Source of the DNA: Hymenobacter aranciens
Lineage (GTDB): Bacteria > Bacteroidota > Bacteroidia > Cytophagales > Hymenobacteraceae
NCBI RefSeq assembly: GCF_030580865.1
Contig: NZ_JAUQSY010000008.1
Span: forward strand, 1 to 64,000
Direction: 5' to 3'
DNA length: 64,000 bases
In this document: one piece after another, positions 58,416 through 64,000 of the stretch
Layout: each line of letters opens with the position of its first letter
Position numbering within the stretch: position 1 is the first letter of the stretch
Made by a program: the position numbers and the translations under genes
The notes under the pieces: generated by a model
What the model saw: only the letters and a program-made list of their open reading frames with translations
Told to the model about the DNA's origin: nothing
The model's database searches: none

Positions 58416-59174
58416 TTATTCGCTCAAAAAATCCTGCACGAACTGCGTGTAGGCCTCGCGCACGGGCAGCTCAAAATCGGTGAACAGCTCGCGGCGCTGG
58501 GTGCGGGTGGTTTGCTGGGTAAGCGGGTTGAAGCCCTCGCGCTCAGCCTGCCGCCAATACACGCCGAAGCCGCGCTTCTGCCAGGCGGGCAGGTCGTTGA
58601 AGTTGAGGCCGCGCTGGAAGAGCAGCTCGTGCTTGTCGGCGGTGCTGAGGCCGCTGACCTGCTTGGTGGCCGTGACCTTGTGCTGACCCTCGGCCCGCAG
58701 CTTCCAGTAGCAGTGGGCGTTGAGGGCGTTGCGCAGGGCATCCTCGGCCCGCCAGCGGAAGTAGTCGGTCACGTCGCTGATGCGCGGTAGCTGCGAGATG
58801 CGGCAGTCGAACACGCCCAGGTGGCCCAGCGCCAGCGAGAACTTTGCCGAGGCCTCGCCCGCCAGAATGCTCTGGTACTTGCGCAGCTTGCGGCCGAAGG
58901 AGTCCTCGGCGGGGTCGAGCAGCAGGGATATTTCGTCGCTCTCGCAGTAGCCATAGCTGATGCGAAAGCCGCACTGCATGAGGTGGCGCACGGTTTCGGC
59001 CATGAGGTCGCGAAAGCGCACATCGAAGGGCGCTTCAAACTGGTGCACCTCCTTGGTGAGGCGGGTGAAGTTGCGGCCGTCGAGCCGGGCCACCAGGAAG
59101 AGGCCGGGCAGGGCGCAGTGGTCGTGGGCGGTTTCGAATACCCGCAGCCGGGCGTCGAGGTCGTCGAATTTCAT
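58416..59174 (-). CDS. Thg1-like 3'-5' nucleotidyltransferase
   Basis: A 252-residue Thg1-family protein. FLVARLDGRNFTRLTKE near residue 27 matches the RxDGRxF metal site and ISYGYCESDEISLLLDP near residue 70 the SDE motif, giving the two metal-binding acidic residues. KFSLALGHLGVFDCRISQLP, DYFRWRAEDALRNALNAHCYW and the C-terminal half are typical of bacterial Thg1-like proteins (TLPs). TLPs add nucleotides in the 3'-5' direction to repair truncated tRNA 5' ends. The start overlaps the stop of the P-loop kinase gene by ATGA, so the two are translationally coupled. Confidence 0.9.
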   Translation of the reverse strand: MKFDDLDARLRVFETAHDHCALPGLFLVARLDGRNFTRLTKEVHQFEAPFDVRFRDLMAETVRHLMQCGFRISYGYCESDEISLLLDPAEDSFGRKLRKYQSILAGEASAKFSLALGHLGVFDCRISQLPRISDVTDYFRWRAEDALRNALNAHCYWKLRAEGQHKVTATKQVSGLSTADKHELLFQRGLNFNDLPAWQKRGFGVYWRQAEREGFNPLTQQTTRTQRRELFTDFELPVREAYTQFVQDFLSE

Positions 59175-59614
59175 ACTTGCCAGGGCTCGACGACAAATTG
59201 CCCATCAGCAGCGATGCGCACGAAGTACAGCTCGTCGAACCCTTCGGCGAAGCTAGGCATTTCCAGCCGTCCCCGCGTGCCCCGGATGCCCACTTCGGGC
59301 ACCTGCTCGGCGGCGGGCCGCTGCTGGTTGCGCAATAAGGCCTCGCTGGTTACCGACTGAAAATAGTAGCCCACGATGCTATATCCGGCCGCCCGGGCCG
59401 GCTCGATGTAGCGCTGCCGCTCGGCCACCGTGGGGTTAGTGTTATCCACCACAAAGCGGGCCTGCGTGTCGAGGCAAAATTGCAGCAGCAGCCGCTCCCG
59501 GTGCCGCGTGCGCAGCAAATCGAGGCTGATGCGGACGTGTGAGTTGAGCAGCCGCCGGCAGTAGAACGTGCTTTTGCCGCTGGCCTGAATGCCGCAGAAG
59601 ATGAGGGCTTGCAT
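59171..59614 (-). CDS. P-loop polynucleotide-kinase-like protein (AAA_33)
   Basis: A 147-residue small kinase. ALIFCGIQASGKSTFYCRRLL is the Walker A (GxxxxGKST) at residues 8-15; FVVDNTNPTVAERQRYIEPARAAGY near residue 55 is the Walker B-like region with the DNTN motif of T4 polynucleotide-kinase-like and AAA_33 proteins; RNQQRP near residue 95 forms the lid. Such kinases phosphorylate the 5'-OH of RNA or other hydroxyls. The start at 59614 is the first Met of the P-loop. It precedes and overlaps the Thg1-like gene, suggesting RNA repair. Confidence 0.85.
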   Translation of the reverse strand: MQALIFCGIQASGKSTFYCRRLLNSHVRISLDLLRTRHRERLLLQFCLDTQARFVVDNTNPTVAERQRYIEPARAAGYSIVGYYFQSVTSEALLRNQQRPAAEQVPEVGIRGTRGRLEMPSFAEGFDELYFVRIAADGQFVVEPWQV

Positions 59615-59666
59615 GAAGTCGCCGATTGTTTTCGGCAATGTACTCTGCAAATAAAAGCCCCCGCTC

Positions 59667-59912
59667 CTACCCCCACTCCGGCAGGCGCACCAGCTTGAGG
59701 TAGTCGCCGAGCCCGCTGGGCTTCTGGAAGACGTGGATAAAGAGGATATGGTCGTCATCGCGGCTGCGCCAGGTTTCGGCGTAGAAGTCGGCTACGGCGT
59801 AGAGTGTCAGCTCGAAGCTGTCTTCCTGGCGCTCGGCCAGGCGGTGGCCGTGGCGGTGGAGGTGCGCCACCTGCTGGCGCTGGTGCAGGGCTTTAAACTC
59901 GGGGCAGGTCAT
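59667..59912 (-). CDS. Small conserved hypothetical protein
   Basis: An 81-residue protein starting MTCPEFKALHQRQQVAHLH. It looks helical in the first third and beta in the rest (ELTLYAVADFYAETWRS, DHILFIHVFQKPSG, LVRLPEWG). No motif is recognised. It lies 52 bases upstream of the P-loop kinase on the same strand and may be the first gene of that operon. Regular codon use and a natural start favour a real gene. Confidence 0.6.
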   Translation of the reverse strand: MTCPEFKALHQRQQVAHLHRHGHRLAERQEDSFELTLYAVADFYAETWRSRDDDHILFIHVFQKPSGLGDYLKLVRLPEWG

Positions 59913-60017
59913 GGGCAGAAAGGGCGGGCGCGGGCCAAAGCCGGGGCCGTAGATGCGAGTATCGGAGTTTGTGCTTAGGTTGCACCAAATTACAACCTAG
60001 CCAACCGCCACCACCGC

Positions 60018-61010
60018 ATGGGCCTCTTCGACTTCATCCGCAACGAACTGATTGAGATTATCGAGTGGGTTGACAACTCAACCGACACGGTCATCTATAA
60101 ATTTCCGGACCGCGAAAACAACCTCAAGAACGGCGCCCAGCTGGTGGTGCGCGAGTCGCAGGTGGCCATCCTAATGGACGAGGGCCGCATTGCCGACGTA
60201 TTCGGCCCCGGCCGCCACGTGCTCAGCACCGCCAACGTGCCCGTGCTCACCACCCTGCGCGGCTGGAAATACGGCTTCGACTCGCCCTTCAAGGTCGACG
60301 TGTACTTTGTATCGACCCGGCAGTTTACGAACCTGAAATGGGGCACGCCTAACCCCGTCATCCTGCGCGACCCCGAGTTTAAGCAGGTGCGGGTGCGGGC
60401 CTTCGGCACCTTCGCGCTGCGCGTGACGGAGCCGGCCACCTTTCTCAAGGAATTTGCGGGCACCAACCCGCTGGTGCGGATTTCGGACGTGGAGGGGCAG
60501 CTGCGCTCGGCCATCGTCAATAAGTTTTCGGATACCCTGGCCGAGGCCAACGTGTCGGTGCTCGACCTGGCCCGCAACTACTCGGAGCTGGGCGAGCGGC
60601 TGCGCCCGCTGCTGCAGGACGACTTTGCCCCCTACGGCCTGGAGCTGACGCGCTTTTACCTCGAAAACGCCAGCCTGCCGCCCGAAGTGGAGGCCTTCCT
60701 CGACAAGACCACCCAGATGAGCATGGCCGGCGACATGGGCCGCTTCCAGCAGTTTCAGGCCGGCATGGCCATCGAGAAAGCCGCCGAGCAGGAAGGCGGC
60801 ATCGGCGGGGCGGCCGTGCTGCTGGGCGGCCTGGGCAACATGATGGGCAACGCCGCCGCGCCCGCCCAGCAGGCCGCCGCCGGCCCCACCGCGCCCGACC
60901 GTGACCAGATTATGAAGCTGCTGCGCGAGCTGGGCCAGCTCAAGGCCGACGGCATTCTGACGGATGCGGAGTTTGACGCGAAAAAGGCCGAGCTGCTGGC
61001 GCGGCTGTAG
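60018..61010 (+). CDS. SPFH-domain protein with C-terminal SHOCT motif (YdjI-like)
   Basis: A 330-residue protein. ELIEIIEWVDNSTDTVIYKFPDRENNLKNGAQLVVRESQVAILMDEGRI resembles the start of the virion-core/YdjI type of SPFH proteins; GRHVLSTANVPVLTTLRGWKYGFDSPFKVDVYF and AFGTFALRVTEPATFLKEFAG are the SPFH core (to about residue 215). After a Gly/Ala-rich stretch (260-290) a SHOCT-like helix pair ends the protein (LLRELGQLKADGILTDAEFDAKKAELL). In Bacillus, YdjI works with YdjG and YdjH to recruit PspA to membranes. Here a zinc-ribbon gene follows, but no PspA is seen. Confidence 0.85.
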   Translation: MGLFDFIRNELIEIIEWVDNSTDTVIYKFPDRENNLKNGAQLVVRESQVAILMDEGRIADVFGPGRHVLSTANVPVLTTLRGWKYGFDSPFKVDVYFVSTRQFTNLKWGTPNPVILRDPEFKQVRVRAFGTFALRVTEPATFLKEFAGTNPLVRISDVEGQLRSAIVNKFSDTLAEANVSVLDLARNYSELGERLRPLLQDDFAPYGLELTRFYLENASLPPEVEAFLDKTTQMSMAGDMGRFQQFQAGMAIEKAAEQEGGIGGAAVLLGGLGNMMGNAAAPAQQAAAGPTAPDRDQIMKLLRELGQLKADGILTDAEFDAKKAELLARL

Positions 61011-61116
61011 CACCCCACCCCCGGCCCCTCCCCTTCGGGAGAGGGGAGCCTGACGATTCGTGGCCGCGCATGACCGGCTCCCCTCTCCCGAAGGGGAGGG
61101 GCCGGGGGTGGGGTTG
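61011..61116. repeat. CACCCCACCCCC inverted-repeat element abutting the SPFH gene stop
   Basis: Arms ACCCCACCCCCGGCCCCTCC and its reverse complement flank CCCTTCGGGAGAGGGGAGCC and GCATGACCGGCTCCCCTCTC. It is a variant of the CCTCACCCC family and starts directly after the TAG of the SPFH gene. Confidence 0.9.
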
Positions 61117-61157
61117 AACGGCTGCACGACCCTTACCTAGTTCTAGCTTCATTAGTA

Positions 61158-62324
61158 ATGGACCCCTCCACCGAAGCCACCTTGCGCGAGCTGCGTGAGC
61201 AGGACCTGCTCCGCGCGCCCTGCCCGGGCTGCGGCTCGCAGCTCACTTTCCGGCCCGATACGCAGCAGCTCGGCTGCGCGCACTGCGGTGCCACCGAGGC
61301 CCTCACCTTCACCCACGACCGGCTCGAAGAAAACCGCCTCGACGACCTGCTCATCGACAACGAGCTGAACCCGGGTATGCTCCGCGAGCAGCAGCTTTTC
61401 AGCTGCCCGAGCTGCGGGGCGCGCACCCGCGTGGCCGCCGACCACCCCACGCTGAGCTGCGGCTTCTGCGGCAACCGGGCCATCAACCCCGAGGCCCAGC
61501 GCACGCGCCTCATTGAGCCGGCCGGGGTGCTGCCCTTCCGGCTCGATAGGAACGCGGCTACGGCGTGCTTCAGGAAGTGGATTGGCAGCAGCTGGCTGGC
61601 CCCGAATGACTTGGCCGCCGGCGCCGTGCTCGATAACCTGCACGGCATCTACCTCCCCTTCTGGACCTTCGACGCCCAGGCGTATTCGAGCTGGAGCGGC
61701 GAGCGCGGCGACTATTACTACGTGACCGTGGAGGGCACCGACAGCCAGGGCCGCCGCGTCACGCGCCAGGAGCAGCGCACCCGCTGGACGTACTGCACCG
61801 GCACCCACGAGTTTTTCTACGACGACGTGCTGACCCTGGCCTCGCGCAGCCTCGCCCAGCAGCAAAAGCACGTGGACGCGGTGCTGAACTACAACCTCGC
61901 CGAAGTGGTGGACTACGACGCCCGCGTGCTGCTGGGCTGGGAGGCCGAAGTGTACGGCATCGACCTGCAGGAGGGCCTGGGCCAGGCCCGCAGCGTCATC
62001 AAGGACCGGGAGCACGACGCCTGCGCCCAACGCCTGGGCGGCGACACCCAACGCGGCCTGCAGGTGAGCACCAGCCTGAGCGACGAGTCATTCAAGCACC
62101 TGCTGCTGCCGCTGTGGCTCTGCGCCTACGTGTATCGCGGCCAGGTGCATCACTTCCTCATCAACGGCCAGACAGGCACGGTGAGCGGCTCGCGCCCGCT
62201 CTCGGCCTGGAAGGTGGCGCTACTGGTGGTGCTGGGCTTGCTGGTGCTGGCCGGGGCGCTGTATCTGTGGAGCGAATCGAACAGCCACGGGCATTTCCGA
62301 GCGGAAGTGCGGTACCGGCCGTAG
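61158..62324 (+). CDS. Double zinc-ribbon membrane protein (YdjG-like)
   Basis: A 388-residue protein with two zinc ribbons: CPGCGSQLTF with CAHCGATE (residues 22-45) and CPSCGARTRV with CGFCGNRA (residues 83-105). The central part has LPFWTFDAQAYSSWSGERGDYYYV, DVLTLASRSL and GWEAEVYGIDLQEGL, and the end has LPLWLCAYVYRGQVHHFLINGQTGTVSGSRPLSAWKVALLVVLGLLVL with one membrane helix near residue 355. This domain order matches TFIIB-type zinc-ribbon proteins such as B. subtilis YdjG. It follows the SPFH gene on the same strand with the repeat element between. Confidence 0.8.
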   Translation: MDPSTEATLRELREQDLLRAPCPGCGSQLTFRPDTQQLGCAHCGATEALTFTHDRLEENRLDDLLIDNELNPGMLREQQLFSCPSCGARTRVAADHPTLSCGFCGNRAINPEAQRTRLIEPAGVLPFRLDRNAATACFRKWIGSSWLAPNDLAAGAVLDNLHGIYLPFWTFDAQAYSSWSGERGDYYYVTVEGTDSQGRRVTRQEQRTRWTYCTGTHEFFYDDVLTLASRSLAQQQKHVDAVLNYNLAEVVDYDARVLLGWEAEVYGIDLQEGLGQARSVIKDREHDACAQRLGGDTQRGLQVSTSLSDESFKHLLLPLWLCAYVYRGQVHHFLINGQTGTVSGSRPLSAWKVALLVVLGLLVLAGALYLWSESNSHGHFRAEVRYRP

Positions 62325-62338
62325 CGAATTCGGCTGAG

Positions 62339-62478
62339 GTGGTAGTACGAAACGGAGTTCGGCGCAGCCAATTCCGCGCAGCGGTTCGTACTACCACTTT
62401 GTCGTTGTTATAAATAGACCTGACTGCACAGGCGTCAGAGTGGTAGTACGAACCGCTGCGCGGAATTCGTACTACCAC
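62339..62478. repeat. Three-arm GTGGTAGTACGAA inverted-repeat element
   Basis: GTGGTAGTACGAA at 62339 pairs with TTCGTACTACCAC at about 62385-62397. After an AT-rich spacer the same sequence pattern recurs as a compact hairpin GTGGTAGTACGAACCGCTGC ... TTCGTACTACCAC (62441-62478). The element lies between the zinc-ribbon gene and the transporter. Confidence 0.85.
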
Positions 62479-62502
62479 CCCGGCACCGTACCTTCGCCGG
62501 GT

Positions 62503-63849
62503 ATGCCGACGCTCCGTTTCCCCCATCCCCTGGTCCTTTTGGTCAGCTTCATCATGCTGGCCGCCGCCCTCAGCTACGTATTGCCGGCCGGCAAATTCGA
62601 CCGCCGCAAGGACGCGGCCACCGGCCGTGAGGTCGTCATCCCGGGCTCCTACCACCATGTGGAAGCCACCCCGGTGAGCCCGCTCGACATGCTGGTCGAC
62701 ATCCCCAAGGGCCTGGCTGAGGCGGGGGCGGTGGTGTTTCTCATCTTCCTGGCCGGCGGGGCCTTCACGGTGGTGGACCAGACCGGCGCCCTGCGCCACG
62801 GGGTGGACTGGCTGCTGCAACGCGCCCAGGGCCGCGAGGTGTTCGTGATTCCGGTGGTGGGGCTGCTCTTTGCCACGATGGGGGCGCTGGAAAACATGGG
62901 CGAGGAAATAATTCCGCTGGTGCCGGTGCTGCTGGTGCTCATGCGAAGGCTGGGCTTTCCGACGCTCACAGCGGTGGCGGCCAGCGCGGGGGCGGCGTTT
63001 GTGGGCGCTTCGTTCAGCCCCATCAATCCCTTCCAGGTAGGCATTGCCCAGAAGCTGGCGCAGCTGCCGCTGCTCTCGGGTGGCGGCTACCGGCTGATTT
63101 TCCTGGCAATAGCCGTCACCATCTGGCTGGTGGGCACCATGCGCTACGCCCGCCGCCACCGCGTGGCCCCCGAAATCACGGCTGCCGACGTGGCGGCCGA
63201 TGCCCAAGGGGCCGGGCGGCACGGGCTGGTGCTGGGGCTCCTGCTGCTCACCTTCGGCGTGTTTGCCTACGGTGTGCTGCGCCTGGGCTGGGACTTCGAG
63301 CAGATGGCGGCGCTGTTTTTCGTGCTGGGCGTGGGGGCCGGGCTGCTGGGCGGGCTGGGCGCCACGGGCACGGCCGAGGGCTTCGTGGCGGGCTTCCGCG
63401 ACATTGCCTTTTCGGCCATTCTGGTGGGATTTGCGCGGGCTATTTTCGTGGTGCTGGAGCAGGGCAACATCGTCGATACCATCGTCAACGGCCTCTCCGC
63501 GCCGCTAGCGCACCTGCCCGTCACGCTTTCGGCCCTGGGCATGATGGCCGTGCAAACGGCCCTGCACGTGCCCGTACCCAGCGGCAGTGGGCAGGCTACG
63601 CTCACCATGCCGCTCTTCGCCCCGCTGGCCGACCTCATCGGCATGAGCCGGCAGGTGGCGGTGCTGGCCTTTCAGTACGGCGCCGGCCTGTGCGAATTGA
63701 TAACGCCCACCAACGGCACGCTCATGGCCATGCTGGCCGCCTGCGGCCTGCGCTTCGACCAGTGGCTGAAGTTTGCCGCCCCGCTCTACGGCCTGCTGCT
63801 GGCGCTGGGCGTGAGCAGCGTGGTGCTGGCCATCGCGCTGGGGATATAG
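62503..63849 (+). CDS. YfcC/ArcD-DcuC-type membrane transporter
   Basis: A 448-residue protein with about twelve helices. FPHPLVLLVSFIMLAAALSYVLPAGKFDRR is the characteristic start of the YfcC family; FLIFLAGGAFTVVDQTGAL near residue 85, GALENMGEEIIPLVPVLLVLMRRLG near residue 125 and GASFSPINPFQVGIAQ near residue 168 form the first inverted repeat, and HVPVPSGSGQATLTMPLFAPLADLIGMSRQ with LCELITPTNGTLMAMLAACGL near residue 350 the second. Proposed substrates for the family are basic amino acids or C4-dicarboxylates; the substrate here is unknown. The start at 62503 excludes the repeat DNA upstream. Confidence 0.9.
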   Translation: MPTLRFPHPLVLLVSFIMLAAALSYVLPAGKFDRRKDAATGREVVIPGSYHHVEATPVSPLDMLVDIPKGLAEAGAVVFLIFLAGGAFTVVDQTGALRHGVDWLLQRAQGREVFVIPVVGLLFATMGALENMGEEIIPLVPVLLVLMRRLGFPTLTAVAASAGAAFVGASFSPINPFQVGIAQKLAQLPLLSGGGYRLIFLAIAVTIWLVGTMRYARRHRVAPEITAADVAADAQGAGRHGLVLGLLLLTFGVFAYGVLRLGWDFEQMAALFFVLGVGAGLLGGLGATGTAEGFVAGFRDIAFSAILVGFARAIFVVLEQGNIVDTIVNGLSAPLAHLPVTLSALGMMAVQTALHVPVPSGSGQATLTMPLFAPLADLIGMSRQVAVLAFQYGAGLCELITPTNGTLMAMLAACGLRFDQWLKFAAPLYGLLLALGVSSVVLAIALGI

Positions 63850-63867
63850 ATTTTCGGAAATATGACC

Positions 63868-64000
63868 GGCACCGGTGCCGGGGCACTTCAGCACGTTCCG
63901 AAGGTCGTCGGCACCGGTGCCGGGGCATTTCAGCACGTTCCGAAAGTCGTCGGCACCGGTGCCGGGGCATTTCAGCACGTTCCGAAGGCCATCGGCACCG
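63868..64000. repeat. Tandem array with exact 42-nt period, running off the window
   Basis: Units begin GGCACCGGTGCCGGGGCA at 63868, 63910, 63952 and 63994, each 42 bases apart, followed by TTCAGCACGTTCCGAA. The 12-base GGCACCGGTGCC is a perfect palindrome. Only a few substitutions separate the units. The array begins 18 bases after the transporter stop codon and continues beyond the right edge. Confidence 0.95.

Noticed and set aside
63868..64000. CRISPR array at the right end
   Set aside because: The 42-nt units are identical along their whole length, so it is a plain tandem repeat without spacers.

Overview
The window looks like a chromosomal segment of a Cytophagales bacterium (Bacteroidota), most likely Hymenobacter or a close relative. 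The evidence is high GC, three long secreted proteins with type IX secretion (T9SS) C-terminal sorting domains, a TonB-dependent receptor with an N-terminal carboxypeptidase-regulatory-like domain, many small lipoproteins, and repeated -7 boxes of the Bacteroidota form TAnnTTTG, often only a few bases from the start codon. No rRNA, tRNA, CRISPR array, integrase or transposase was found.

Layout. 0-6.4 kb: HPP membrane protein, small conserved proteins, a lipoprotein pair, a TonB-dependent receptor and an AT-richer DUF6530-like gene. 6.4-15.2 kb: two convergent gene sets that may form one biosynthetic locus. On the plus strand are an AMP-forming acyl ligase, a BtaA-like DUF3419 aminocarboxypropyl transferase and an APH-type kinase. 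On the minus strand are a UbiA prenyltransferase, a PEP-synthase-like dikinase cut by an in-frame TAG, and a GNAT-like protein. 15.7-20.3 kb: PAS sensor, CZB-like protein, TatD, and a BlaI/M56 pair whose peptidase carries POTRA-like repeats. 20.4-26.9 kb: surface polysaccharide genes (two glycosyltransferases, deacetylase, Wzz-like protein, O-antigen ligase). 26.9-36.8 kb: PP2C phosphatase, orphan ABC permease, carboxylesterase, cytochrome c, acyltransferase, DHFR-like reductase, GT2 plus flippase, and ruvC. 36.9-56.1 kb: T9SS proteins including a 2468-residue FG-GAP/IPT/Ig protein, PhzF, an ECF sigma factor with a membrane partner, and hutI. 56.2-64 kb: BLUF photoreceptor, GT39, a Thg1-like polymerase paired with a P-loop kinase, an SPFH/zinc-ribbon pair related to Bacillus YdjI/YdjG, and a YfcC-family transporter.

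The most striking cross-cutting feature is a rich set of non-coding repeats: inverted-repeat elements at gene ends, heptanucleotide arrays, and two arrays with an exact 42-nt period. Some elements supply the TAG stop codons of flanking genes. Two others sit in frame inside genes (a polysaccharide deacetylase and a GT2). The best candidates for undescribed biology are the 6.4-15.2 kb locus with its amber-interrupted dikinase, the M56-POTRA fusion, the kinase/Thg1 cassette, and the coding and stop-codon behaviour of the palindromic elements.

All functional names come from recognising motifs by eye; no database search was possible.
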